Source: a virus. From it: 44,802 nt of DNA. The position numbers and the translations under genes were made by a program. Below, piece after piece: positions 10,266-17,951 of this stretch. Location: the IMG/VR virus record IMGVR_UViG_3300031974_001441, positions 1-44,802 of that record; one strand, given 5' to 3'. Position 1 is the stretch's first letter. Every line of letters begins with the position of its first letter. The notes beneath the pieces were generated by a model that was given only the letters and a program-made list of their open reading frames with translations, had not been told where the DNA came from and did no database searches.

Positions 10266-10734
10266 GTCTCTTGAATCTTAGGTAAGCTAGTTCGTCGTCT
10301 TTGAGGAGCTTTGTGAGCTTCTCTTTATTCCCCTTTGTTCCTCGGGTTGGGGTAAACCGATAGGCAGATTTGTTAGCCAGTTTACATCTAGACTTCTGCC
10401 AGTGGTACTTACAGTACCAGGGGTCAGTGTAGTAGATAAACCACTTCTCACCTTCCCCTGTCTCAGCATTGTAGAGCTCCTTACCTTGTGCAAGGAGTTC
10501 CTGTTTGTAGTTGTTGCTTTCCCACCAGTCTATTGTAGGCTTGCTAGGATTGCGTTCTATACGTCGTACAGAGAGTGTAGACAGGTTGTTACCCATGCTA
10601 AACTCTTTCCCATCAAGGACTAGATCGATTACCTGCATGTTGAATTCCTCACAGAGCTGCTTGAACAAACGGGTCTCTATGGGGTCTTCAACATGCTTTA
10701 GGTAATCCTTGTGTATGTCCTTAATTGTATGCAC
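10252..10734 (-). CDS. Conserved phage protein of unknown function (160 aa)
   Basis: A 160-aa soluble protein. Visible features are an N-terminal helical part (LFKQLCEEFNMQVIDLVL), a central 'TIDWWESN' stretch, a segment 'ETGEGEKWFIYYTD' and a basic C-terminus with 'YRFTPTRGTKGNKEKL'. I believe this arrangement recurs in crAss-like and other phages of Bacteroidota, where it is left uncharacterised. It is packed with one base after the upstream stop and overlaps the 334-aa gene by 14 bases, so it is probably made together with the tail ring and muzzle. A structural or assembly role is plausible, but nothing in the sequence proves it. Confidence 0.8.
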   Translation of the reverse strand: MHTIKDIHKDYLKHVEDPIETRLFKQLCEEFNMQVIDLVLDGKEFSMGNNLSTLSVRRIERNPSKPTIDWWESNNYKQELLAQGKELYNAETGEGEKWFIYYTDPWYCKYHWQKSRCKLANKSAYRFTPTRGTKGNKEKLTKLLKDDELAYLRFKRHGNI

Positions 10735-11331
10735 TTAGCGTCTTCTCTTCTTAGCTTTTCTTATGCCCTTAGGGTTGCCCATAGCAGAGTATCTGGTATA
10801 GCCTTTACCCTGACTACGTAGGTAATCCTGCTTTCTTTCGATGGACTTCATTCTAGTATTCTGCATGCTAGAACTCTTCCCACTCTGTCTTCTGTTGTAT
10901 GCTCTTTTGGCTACTTTCCTCTTTCTGTCCGCCAGCTTACGAACTCGCTTGCTGGTGTACAGTCTGTAACCATCCTTATCATAGTCCAGCTTTGGATTCT
11001 GATCTTCTTTAGCAACCTTCTTAGGACCTTTAATTACACCCTGCTTTTGCAGCCTTTCTGCTCTCTTCAAGTTAGCTGCATCAGCTGTAGCAAACTTGCC
11101 GTATCCTCTACGTTTGAAGCTTCTGTTGCTCTCGCCTTCACGTTGTGGATGACGAGGACCTCCTTCTTCCTTCTTGCTTCTACCCCAGTTTGCTGCACCA
11201 ACCTTTCTACATTTAGACAGTGCACCTGAGGCATAAGCGGAGGGCCACACGTCGTAACGCGCTTTTACCTTATGGTAGCACGCGTCCTTACGTGACCCTC
11301 CTTTCTTATACTCTAGTGCCGGATATTCCAT
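10735..11331 (-). CDS. Basic 198-aa protein with DUF5872-like Cys module
   Basis: The N-terminal 55 residues carry the motif KDACYHKVKARY ... WPSAYASGALSKCRKVGA, which I recognise as the short DUF5872-type module found in many phages and some giant viruses. The rest is extremely basic (runs such as KRVRKLADRKRKVAKRA) and ends in KKRRR. No membrane segment. The start overlaps the stop of the Arg-rich 624-aa gene (TAATG). High charge suggests binding to nucleic acid, perhaps to condense packaged DNA, or a role as a small virion component. The module has no established function that I know of. Confidence 0.85.
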   Translation of the reverse strand: MEYPALEYKKGGSRKDACYHKVKARYDVWPSAYASGALSKCRKVGAANWGRSKKEEGGPRHPQREGESNRSFKRRGYGKFATADAANLKRAERLQKQGVIKGPKKVAKEDQNPKLDYDKDGYRLYTSKRVRKLADRKRKVAKRAYNRRQSGKSSSMQNTRMKSIERKQDYLRSQGKGYTRYSAMGNPKGIRKAKKRRR

Positions 11332-13205
11332 TACGCAGTACGATTTTTTCTTCTATGCTTAGTGATCCGGTTCTCTATCTTCTCAACTCTATCTCTACGT
11401 CTTTCGAGCTGCTTCTTGAGCTTACCTGGTCCTCTCTTGCCTTCAGCCTGTCTCTTTGCTCCTTCAGCATTTACTGCGCCTATGGAGTCTTTCATCTGGC
11501 CCTCTATCTTCTTCTTCTTAGCATGAAGCCTGTTGCTCTTTCTGATACCACCCACTGCTTGCTTTCTGTTCTTCTTCACACCAAGCGTATCAGCCATCTT
11601 CTTACCAGAAGCAGTTTTCTCAATAGCATAGCCGCCAGACTTCTTCTTGACACGACGATCAACCATATTCTTTCTAGCTCCATCCTTGACCATTGCAGTC
11701 ATCGGGGGTGCCATTGGACGATCGCTGCTTGCACTAGAACTTGGTTTTGGCTTTGATGGAGTATCACCCCCAGCATTAGCTCTTACATCTCTTCTGTCCT
11801 CGCGCATTTCTTTTCTAAACTCTTTACGCTTAGCTCGTCTTTCCTTTCTAGCCTCTCTTCTTTCCTGTCTTGCTGCTTTTCTGTCTGCTCTTCTTTCTGC
11901 ACCAGTCATCTCTTTACGAGCTGCACGTCTTTCTTGTCTTGCCTCTTTACGTGCTTGTCTTGCCTCCTTAGGAGATCTCAACTCTTTGATGCCGTCAACT
12001 GCCATTCCAACACCCCCAGTTGCAGCACCTATAGCAATCTCTTTACCAAGGCCTGAACCGAACTTCTTGCCCTCTGCTTTAGCAGCTCTTCCTCTTTTAA
12101 TAGCATTAGCTATGCTGCCGAAGAGTGCCTTCTTACGAGGCTTCTTACCACCTCTTTTGAATGCAACAGGACCACTTGACAAGTTCTTGTCGAATGTTCC
12201 AGCTCCCATTCCTGCCATAGCTCCAGGTCCTTTTGGTGCACCCAAATCAGGCTGTTGCTTTGCTACTGCAGCTGGTGCTGCTGCTGGCGCTGGAGCCCCT
12301 GCATTATTTGCCATTGGGTCAGCCATAGGCTGTCCTGCTTGTTGCTTAGCAGCTTGGAAGTCAGATCTTATACCCTGTCTACGTTCTTTAAAGTCTTGCC
12401 TCATCTCCTGACGAGCAGCTCTTCTTTCTTCTCTGGGAAGCTGTCTAATTTCTTGACGTGCTGCACGTCTATCCTGACGCATTTCTTGTCTTGCTGCTCG
12501 CCTATCTTGACGGGCTGCCTTTCGATCAGCTCGTCGAGCTTGACGTGCTTCTCTACCACCACCACCGAAGAGCTGTTGCTCGCGGGGCTCTACTTCAGGG
12601 CTTCCGGCAGCACCTGGTTTACGCATACCACGTGGTGGTCTTTTACGCATTCTAGTGGTTCTAGTTTTACCACCTGTAGCCCCAGCTTGTGCTGATGACT
12701 GCTTACGCTTGTTCAATCTAGATTCAATAGCATCACCGCTTCCTTGCAATGCACCTTTTGCAGCAGCTTTGAATCTTTCTTTGAACCCTTGTCCTTTAGC
12801 ACCACGAGCTCCTTTGACGGCACCGGCAATTCTACCGATAGCTCCTCCGCCTACAGCACCTGCTGCTGCTCCTTTAAGTCTAGCACCAAGGCCTTTGCCT
12901 TTGTTCTTTCTAAACCCTCTAACAGCACCAGCAACTCTACCCAGACCCAAGATTGCTTTGTCTCTAGGAGCACCAAACTTTATCTGCGTCTCTGGCTCAA
13001 TAAAGTCATCGCCTGGTGTCATAGGTGCTTGCTGATCCATCATTGGATCTTGTGGCATCATATTAGGATCTTGCATAGTGGGGTCCATTTGTCCCCCTAT
13101 TTGCTTCTTACGTCTGCCCTTCTTTGCGTAACCCATTTTATTACGTACGCCCTTAGGCAATTTCTTGAGGCCCTTCTGATTGGACCTTGGTTTTTTTAGT
13201 CCCAT
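11331..13205 (-). CDS. Arg/Ala/Gln-rich low-complexity 624-aa protein, candidate DNA-binding virion protein
   Basis: I chose the ATG at 13205 (MGLKKPRSNQ), two bases after the upstream stop in the recurrent junction TAATCATG; an ATG 66 bases earlier lies inside the upstream gene. The protein is strongly basic. Residues about 85-150 hold two tandem copies of a Gly/Ala/Arg unit (GRVAGAVRGF ... then GRIAGAVKGA ...). Two blocks of repeats of the RRAARQEMRQD type follow, typical of long charged helices, then a Lys-rich C-terminus. Composition resembles protamine- or histone H1-like proteins. It sits among other basic Cys-module proteins. A role in compacting DNA or RNA in the virion is my inference; no catalytic motif is visible. 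Confidence 0.85.
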   Translation of the reverse strand: MGLKKPRSNQKGLKKLPKGVRNKMGYAKKGRRKKQIGGQMDPTMQDPNMMPQDPMMDQQAPMTPGDDFIEPETQIKFGAPRDKAILGLGRVAGAVRGFRKNKGKGLGARLKGAAAGAVGGGAIGRIAGAVKGARGAKGQGFKERFKAAAKGALQGSGDAIESRLNKRKQSSAQAGATGGKTRTTRMRKRPPRGMRKPGAAGSPEVEPREQQLFGGGGREARQARRADRKAARQDRRAARQEMRQDRRAARQEIRQLPREERRAARQEMRQDFKERRQGIRSDFQAAKQQAGQPMADPMANNAGAPAPAAAPAAVAKQQPDLGAPKGPGAMAGMGAGTFDKNLSSGPVAFKRGGKKPRKKALFGSIANAIKRGRAAKAEGKKFGSGLGKEIAIGAATGGVGMAVDGIKELRSPKEARQARKEARQERRAARKEMTGAERRADRKAARQERREARKERRAKRKEFRKEMREDRRDVRANAGGDTPSKPKPSSSASSDRPMAPPMTAMVKDGARKNMVDRRVKKKSGGYAIEKTASGKKMADTLGVKKNRKQAVGGIRKSNRLHAKKKKIEGQMKDSIGAVNAEGAKRQAEGKRGPGKLKKQLERRRDRVEKIENRITKHRRKNRTA

Positions 13206-13207
13206 GA

Positions 13208-13429
13208 TTATTTGTTTTTCCAAGATACCCGTTTGGTTGATTTTTTGCGCCGCATACCTGCTTTTGTGCAAGCGCTCATAGTAGGTCTGCAGGCCGGGTA
13301 CCCTGTCTTCCTACTTTTACTTGTGGTCTTTCTACCGCACGGTACAAACTTACCAGCAGCTTTGGATGCTTTGCAGTCCACCCAACCTCTGCCAGAGTTC
13401 TGACTAAACCATGTGCGTAGATTCGACAT
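13208..13429 (-). CDS. Small basic Cys-motif protein (73 aa)
   Basis: A 73-aa, Lys/Arg-rich protein with the spaced motif GWVDCK ... FVPCGRK ... GYPACRPTMSACTKAG. This CGRK/YPACRPT signature recurs as a stand-alone small protein or as a domain in marine phages and large viruses, with unknown function. Four cysteines at regular spacing suggest a small metal-binding or disulfide-held fold. The start overlaps the stop of the 123-aa gene (TAATG) and the stop is two bases before the Arg-rich 624-aa gene, so all three are probably co-translated. Confidence 0.85.
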   Translation of the reverse strand: MSNLRTWFSQNSGRGWVDCKASKAAGKFVPCGRKTTSKSRKTGYPACRPTMSACTKAGMRRKKSTKRVSWKNK

Positions 13430-13800
13430 TATGATGCAGTCCAGTATCCGTATTCAATAGTTACAGCCGCAGTGTCTGCTTGCACTTCGAGTCCTGTAGA
13501 GGCTTTCACTGGGAGGAACATGCTCTCTCCAGCACCGAGTGTAGCAAATGAGTTACCAGCGTCATTCATGACGTCCAATGTATTTGCAGCTGTTGTATCT
13601 GTGTTCTTCAGATAGACATACGTGATGCTTGTATTTCCTGCAGCTGTGAGTATGTTAGTTGCAGCACCTGTAGCTACCTCCAACCTAGCAATGTTGATTG
13701 CAGGGATAGTTGTAGTCAAAGTTTTAGCGTTAGTTATCTTCAGTGAGTCTGAAGTAGCATCTGTCGTATTAAGGGATATGGTTGTTACAAGTGAAGCCAT
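13429..13800 (-). CDS. Beta-rich small virion surface protein (123 aa), paralogue-like to the gene at 17948-18373
   Basis: Thr/Ala/Val-rich with alternating beta pattern and no membrane segment. The second half (YVYLKNTDTTAANTLDV ... ATLGAGESMFLPV ... IEYGYW) lines up with the 141-aa protein at 17948-18373 (VYVFIRNTTLTANKTITIQ ... ITLGPGQFTFFPW ... LEYVI). Both probably share a small beta-sandwich fold. Such proteins occur as fibre tips, adaptors or decoration proteins in marine phages. It begins 34 bases downstream of the 90-aa gene and overlaps the next start (TAATG). The exact role is not determinable from sequence alone. Confidence 0.82.
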   Translation of the reverse strand: MASLVTTISLNTTDATSDSLKITNAKTLTTTIPAINIARLEVATGAATNILTAAGNTSITYVYLKNTDTTAANTLDVMNDAGNSFATLGAGESMFLPVKASTGLEVQADTAAVTIEYGYWTAS

Positions 13801-13834
13801 AAGTTCTAATTGTTGTTTGTAAAGATAATAAAGT

Positions 13835-14107
13835 TTAGCATCTACATCTCCACTTACGTAGAGCTTTATTGATACGTGAGTTAGGATCTCTTTTACCTTT
13901 AGATCCTGTCCTCTTTGATTTCATTCCACACATACGTGAGCAGAATGACTTCCGTCTAGATTTACGTTTACCTGACGGGTTAGATTCTGTTACCGGGGCA
14001 GCAAGTTTACTACCAGGGTTAGCTGCTCTGTATGAAGCTCTACCCTTAGCATTAAGTCCTCCTGACTTACTCTTGCCTGCGCTGCGTTGCCATGCTGGTG
14101 ATGCCAT
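13835..14107 (-). CDS. Small basic DUF6321-like protein (90 aa)
   Basis: I chose the ATG at 14107 (MASPAWQRSAGK), two bases after the upstream stop in a TAATCATG junction; a start 39 bases earlier would lie in the upstream gene. The sequence carries the widely distributed phage signature PAWQRSAGK ... GGLNAKGRASY ... APVTESNP.GKRKSRRKSFCSRM ... DPNSRINKALRKW, which I associate with DUF6321. It is strongly basic with Cys residues near the middle and end. Function is unknown; abundance in marine phages and the high charge suggest a DNA-associated or packaging-related small protein. Confidence 0.88.
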   Translation of the reverse strand: MASPAWQRSAGKSKSGGLNAKGRASYRAANPGSKLAAPVTESNPSGKRKSRRKSFCSRMCGMKSKRTGSKGKRDPNSRINKALRKWRCRC

Positions 14108-14109
14108 GA

Positions 14110-14364
14110 TTACGGATTTGGTATTGGGGGTGGGGCTACGTACCACTCACCCTGTTCATCGTTTATTATAGCCAGTATTTCGCTATGTGTGTATGTAGTT
14201 TTTCCTGTGAGTTCTACAGGCTGTGCATCTTCCCAGCTAACAATACACTTTGTGTCATCAAGAGATTTTCTAGCTGTATCTACAGAGTCTTGATTTACTA
14301 CTGCTAGTACTGCTGGTGTGAGCTCAGATACTAGTATGATTTGATATGTATTTGTTGATTGCAT
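14110..14364 (-). CDS. Hypothetical small protein (84 aa)
   Basis: A mildly acidic 84-aa protein with no recognised domain. It begins with a beta-like stretch (TYQIILVSELTPAVLAVV), has a central 'CIVSWEDAQPVEL', and ends in a Pro-rich tail (VAPPPIPNP). It overlaps the LamG-like gene by one base and ends two bases before the 90-aa basic protein. Small proteins placed directly after phage lectin or fibre genes are often tail-fibre assembly or trimming factors; that is only a positional suggestion here. Confidence 0.75.
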   Translation of the reverse strand: MQSTNTYQIILVSELTPAVLAVVNQDSVDTARKSLDDTKCIVSWEDAQPVELTGKTTYTHSEILAIINDEQGEWYVAPPPIPNP

Positions 14365-15149
14365 TAGCTTGAGAATGGAACGTTAGTTACGTAGCTAGGA
14401 CTGTTTGCCAAATCTAGATCTGCACCATTACCCGTCTCCTCAGATCTATTATCCTCCAATCTCCACCATCTTAAAAGATCTGCAGAGCTTGTATAGTTCC
14501 CACTATCAGTAGCTAGATCATGATACGTGTATAGCTCAAGTATCTCAGCTGCACTAAGGGCAGTGTCCCACACTGCTATTTCATCTACAATTTGCTGAGA
14601 GTATGTTGGGCTTGCGTACGTTTTTGCAAATCCACCTTTACCTCCTGGATCAAGTCCATTTGTTGTACCTACTGGGAATGAGAATGTTGCGACAGCAAGA
14701 GATCCATCTACATAGAGCCTTACTATTGGGGTAGTAGTAGCAGTTGTATAGGTGATGGTTATCATGTGCCAAGTAGCAGCACTTACTACACCTGCGTAGT
14801 AATTGAATACAGTAATTGATCCTAGATATGAACCGCTTAGGTACAAGTACGACCCGTTATGAAAGAGTCTGAAGTTGTTGTTACCGTCAACTCCCTTTTC
14901 GTAGATGTAGTGATTCCCAGTAAGGTTGTCAAGGTATACCCAGAATGACAAAGTACCCTCTGTAGTAGTATTATTTAAGGAGATTGTCAATGGGTCCAAC
15001 GCAGGATTTCCGAACCTTATAAATTGGTCAACGCCATCCAGCTCCAATGCATATCGATTAGAAAATGGAGCACCACCCGCGCCTGAGACTGATCCCTGCC
15101 TAAACAATGTAGGTATGGGCATACTGCCTATGTGATTAGGACCAAACAT
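14364..15149 (-). CDS. LamG / concanavalin A-like lectin domain protein (261 aa)
   Basis: Residues about 30-210 fit a LamG/Laminin_G_3 jelly roll: 'YALELDGVDQFIRFG' at the start, 'GTLSFWVYLDN', 'WHMITITYT', 'VRLYVDGSL' and a closing 'VDEIAVWDTALSAAEILELY'. These are the typical strands of this family, which binds carbohydrate or mediates protein contact. No signal peptide is present, as expected for a virion protein. It lies in the surface-protein part of the block and overlaps its neighbours by one base on both sides. Likely a receptor- or glycan-binding decoration of the tail or capsid. Confidence 0.88.
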   Translation of the reverse strand: MFGPNHIGSMPIPTLFRQGSVSGAGGAPFSNRYALELDGVDQFIRFGNPALDPLTISLNNTTTEGTLSFWVYLDNLTGNHYIYEKGVDGNNNFRLFHNGSYLYLSGSYLGSITVFNYYAGVVSAATWHMITITYTTATTTPIVRLYVDGSLAVATFSFPVGTTNGLDPGGKGGFAKTYASPTYSQQIVDEIAVWDTALSAAEILELYTYHDLATDSGNYTSSADLLRWWRLEDNRSEETGNGADLDLANSPSYVTNVPFSS

Positions 15150-15433
15150 TAGTCACAGCTGTAGTAAGCGAGAACTGAAGGGGTTCCAGAAAATGCCACA
15201 CTGGTGAAGTTTCCGAAGATTGTTACACCCGCTGGGATTGTAATGTCTGCTGCATCCTCAATGTTAGAGGTGCATGCAGATACATCCAGTGTAGATTCTG
15301 CAATAGCTTGTACTGCAGTAAACGGACCTGTGTGCTCTGATGTATCATCAATGTAGATAACACCGCAGTCACCAATCTTTGCCCGCTTCTCGATTCTTTT
15401 TAGGAGTCTGTCTCCAGGAGTATTATATTCCAT
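15149..15433 (-). CDS. Small beta-rich virion protein, tip/decoration-like (94 aa)
   Basis: The C-terminal half carries a pattern common in small virion-associated proteins of marine phages (ADITIPAGVTIFGNFTSVAF ... VLAYYSC): a turn 'IPAG(V/T)TI(Y/F)GNFT' followed by a short strand that ends the protein. The N-terminus is a basic helix (DRLLKRIEKRAKIG). Four cysteines are present. It sits between a ring-like protein and the LamG lectin. I infer a surface decoration or tail-tip role; no enzymatic motif is visible. Confidence 0.8.
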   Translation of the reverse strand: MEYNTPGDRLLKRIEKRAKIGDCGVIYIDDTSEHTGPFTAVQAIAESTLDVSACTSNIEDAADITIPAGVTIFGNFTSVAFSGTPSVLAYYSCD

Positions 15434-15436
15434 AGC

Positions 15437-16105
15437 TTATTGTTTGTCTTGTTGTCTGTCAAGCTCTACATCCGTAGCACCCGATCTGAGTAATTGTAGT
15501 TCTCCCTGCAGGAGACCCATGTTTATTGCAGACAGCATGTCTGCGGGGAGGGGGTAGTCTGACATTGGATCATAGCACTTGCCGTTGTTGCAAGTGTCAA
15601 AGTCATGTACTTCTTCTGGATCTTCGAATACACCTCTTACGTTAATGTTCTCCATCCCATTTGGGCTATAAACGTAGATATATTCATCAATCATGTAGTA
15701 CTTGGGCTTTGACTTGGTGTACTTATCATACATCAAGTACTCCACCATATAGGGCTCTACCTTGGTTATTGCTCCTGTACCGTCAGGTTTACCTATGAAT
15801 GTGAATGCATCCTGTAAGTTGAACCGCACAGGCTTTGGTAGCTTGCGGCTTGTTCTATACACAGGACACTCACTAGGTAAGTTGCAACATCTGCTAGCAT
15901 CTACTTTTACCAGGGGTATACACCCAAGGTCTTGCTCCAACGTTTTAGACACTACACCGTTACGTGCGTAGTCTCTACGTATGAGCATAGCACGGTAGTG
16001 CTTAATGTTGAACTTTATCTGCGATACAGATATTTGCTCATCATTGCTCGACCTACCACCTCTAAGGATGTTCAGTAGGTTATATGCAATTTCATCCAAG
16101 GTCAT
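15437..16105 (-). CDS. Ring/neck-like tail protein (222 aa)
   Basis: Opening pattern 'MTLDEIAYNLLNILRGGRSSNDEQISVSQIKFNIKHYRAML' split into two helices is the form seen in crAss-like ring proteins: an N-terminal helix, then 'D(E)xIS..QI.F.I..YRA.LIR'. The middle is beta-rich and ends with a 'YIYSPN'-like strand, the C-terminus is helical ('PLPADMLSAINMGLLQGELQLL'). The start overlaps the 98-aa gene by 14 bases. Ring proteins stack between portal and muzzle in crassvirus tails. I consider this assignment likely from pattern plus genome context, not proven. Confidence 0.83.
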   Translation of the reverse strand: MTLDEIAYNLLNILRGGRSSNDEQISVSQIKFNIKHYRAMLIRRDYARNGVVSKTLEQDLGCIPLVKVDASRCCNLPSECPVYRTSRKLPKPVRFNLQDAFTFIGKPDGTGAITKVEPYMVEYLMYDKYTKSKPKYYMIDEYIYVYSPNGMENINVRGVFEDPEEVHDFDTCNNGKCYDPMSDYPLPADMLSAINMGLLQGELQLLRSGATDVELDRQQDKQ

Positions 16106-16388
16106 CTAAAGTGTCTTTTAATTTCACCAACTCTGCGCACTTCTCGTACTCTTCAGCATCGGAGAAGTATTGTATTATATCATCAACAACCAGAGAGAAG
16201 GTGCTAGGGGACGATGGATCGAACGGAAGGAATATCATATCCTCCGCACTATCCAACAGTTCCCTAATCGTCATCTTACCTGTTGCAACCTTGTATGCAT
16301 TGCGGTAAGCCTCGTCAAGGATTTCTACTTCCTCTTCAAGTGACCTAGTGATGTCTTCGTCGTCTATGTCGTCGTCAAATTCTAACAT
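16092..16388 (-). CDS. Small acidic hypothetical protein (98 aa)
   Basis: I chose the ATG at 16388 (MLEFDDDIDDED), which overlaps the stop of the metallophosphoesterase gene by 14 bases. An ATG at 16460 would overlap it by 86 bases and longer starts by more. The protein is acidic and helical, with a C-terminal helical hairpin 'IIQYFSDAEEYEKCAELVKLKD', a form found in small proteins next to ring proteins in crAss-like phages. It overlaps the 222-aa ring-like gene by 14 bases, suggesting coupled translation and perhaps joint assembly. Function unknown. Confidence 0.78.
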   Translation of the reverse strand: MLEFDDDIDDEDITRSLEEEVEILDEAYRNAYKVATGKMTIRELLDSAEDMIFLPFDPSSPSTFSLVVDDIIQYFSDAEEYEKCAELVKLKDTLDDLG

Positions 16389-17508
16389 TTGCTTGTAAAT
16401 AGCCCTCAAGTCCTTTGAACTTATTCCATATATATGCTTGCCCTGTTCTTTTAGCTTCATACCCCATCTGCTTGTGCCATTCATCGTTAGGACAAATAGA
16501 AGGAATGAACCGTACTTTGATACCCCTGTACTCATTTACCATCTCTTTGTGAAGATGCCCGCAGTGTACCTCACGATGTGATGTACGCGCAAACATTTCT
16601 GGTTTTTCAGTTGCCATTATGAGTGGCATGTCTGCAGGCTTCTCCTTGTCGCCGTGGGTAAACATCAACATATTCTGTCCGTACTCGTAGTACTTACGTG
16701 AATCGTAGCTGTTATCCACATTGACATTGGCATCATTCCTGTACCATCCTGCGAGTACATCTCCTGCATAGAACATGCGCTCGTAGTCGTGGTTGCCTGA
16801 TACAACAATGACATCTACAGGAGCCTTCTCTTTCAAGTAGTCTATTGCAGTTGTCATCAGTTGCCAGTAGCCTCTAAAGGTATCTTTCCAACCACCGGAG
16901 TCCTGTTGTGGAGTTCCTTTGGTGGTAGTACCTCTCAATCCTTCTGAGTTCATACCGTCGTTCCCTATAGGGAGTATGAACTTCTCTATCTCAAGCCCCG
17001 CTGCTTTCTGTACTAGTTCTTCCACAACCATCATGTATTGATCCTCTACCTGTGTGAGGTTCAAATCATGTAGCTTGCCGTAGTGAATATCTGGGAGTGA
17101 TATCTCGTATGCAACGGGTTCTACGATTGGGTTACGCTGTATCCTATTAACCTTAGGGCTATAGTTTGCAGCGAAGCGTTCTATCTCATCTTTGATAGCT
17201 TCAACGCTCATAGACTCTCCTTTCGTAACAACTGAGAATCGCTGTTGTCCAGACACCGTCTGCCAGAATTTTACACTGGAAACATCGGACGGGCTGATGC
17301 CATTCTTGTCAAGGAACTGTTCGAACTCACTAATGACACTCTCGTTATCATTCGTGTTGTTCTCTTCACGAGCTAGCTTCCTAGCTTCGTATAGTGCTGT
17401 CTCACAATCTTCGATTGGGCAATTAAGTCTCTCAGATAGTACGTCAGCGCTCTTCTTTAAATACCCCGGCCTCTCGGCTATGAAGTCTTTAATTTCGTTT
17501 ATGGTCAT
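16375..17508 (-). CDS. Calcineurin-like metallophosphoesterase (377 aa)
   Basis: All five blocks of the metallophosphoesterase fold are visible: D140-x-H142 (LPDIHYG), G-N-D at 182-184, G238-N-H-D241, H285 (FTHGD) and G317-H-L-H320. These residues normally hold two metal ions and hydrolyse phosphodiester or phosphomonoester bonds. Residues 1-60 form a small helical region ('SERLNCPIEDCETALYEARKL') that could bind DNA. The substrate is unknown: nuclease, nucleotide phosphatase or 2',3'-cyclic phosphodiesterase are all possible. Similar enzymes occur in phages of Bacteroidota. It overlaps the holin gene by four bases. Confidence 0.88.
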   Translation of the reverse strand: MTINEIKDFIAERPGYLKKSADVLSERLNCPIEDCETALYEARKLAREENNTNDNESVISEFEQFLDKNGISPSDVSSVKFWQTVSGQQRFSVVTKGESMSVEAIKDEIERFAANYSPKVNRIQRNPIVEPVAYEISLPDIHYGKLHDLNLTQVEDQYMMVVEELVQKAAGLEIEKFILPIGNDGMNSEGLRGTTTKGTPQQDSGGWKDTFRGYWQLMTTAIDYLKEKAPVDVIVVSGNHDYERMFYAGDVLAGWYRNDANVNVDNSYDSRKYYEYGQNMLMFTHGDKEKPADMPLIMATEKPEMFARTSHREVHCGHLHKEMVNEYRGIKVRFIPSICPNDEWHKQMGYEAKRTGQAYIWNKFKGLEGYLQANVRI

Positions 17509-17951
17509 GTGTTTGGTTTGCGACTTTTTTCTATGGTACGACCTGCGAAGTATGCACCAAATGCAGTCAACATCAGGACTTGCAACAGGTCGATGTAACT
17601 GTCCTTCACATTGAATGGCCAGTTGTCAAGGCTGTCAAAGATCATTGTGACCATGAACATTGCCATGAGGGCTATCAATGTAACTGGACGTATCAGCTTA
17701 GCGAGTTTAACGTCACTACCCATATCCGCTTTCCAGCGCTCCGTAACGTTATTTTGAAATGCTATCTCAGCATCTATCTTAGCTTGTGCTTCAGCTGGAT
17801 CAATCCCTGGCTCTTTATCCAAGAGATTCTTTACGACACCAAGAGCCCCTTGGTCAGGGAGTAGGTCACCTACTGTACTAAGTACGTTAGGTGCCTTCTC
17901 CGCCAACCATTTGCCAAGGCCGGTATCTTTTATCTTCTTACGATCACTCAT
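17505..17951 (-). CDS. Holin, 3TM/GTA-release type (148 aa)
   Basis: The segment 'ERWKADMGSDVKLAKLIRPVT' is interrupted only by family-typical positions and marks the 'holin of 3TMs' family: a soluble helical N-terminus, the W-(K)-ADM-SD motif at residues 73-80, then membrane segments at about 90-106 and 120-137. A basic tail ends the protein. Holins of this type permeabilise the inner membrane to release endolysin. The amidase is encoded about 25 kb away at the other end of the block, so the lysis genes are split. Four-base overlaps on both sides. Confidence 0.85.
   Translation of the reverse strand: MSDRKKIKDTGLGKWLAEKAPNVLSTVGDLLPDQGALGVVKNLLDKEPGIDPAEAQAKIDAEIAFQNNVTERWKADMGSDVKLAKLIRPVTLIALMAMFMVTMIFDSLDNWPFNVKDSYIDLLQVLMLTAFGAYFAGRTIEKSRKPNT

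Noticed and set aside
11647-12411. Plus-strand frame of 254 codons antisense to the Arg-rich gene
   Set aside because: Leu/Ala/Ser-rich mirror image of the Arg/Ala repeats; the minus-strand frame fits the tight gene layout.
13206-13271. Earlier ATG for the Arg-rich gene
   Set aside because: Lies inside the 73-aa gene; the ATG at 13205 follows the recurrent TAATCATG junction.
16389-16535. Longer start of the small acidic gene (147 codons)
   Set aside because: Would overlap the metallophosphoesterase by about 160 bases; the ATG at 16388 gives the usual 14-base overlap.
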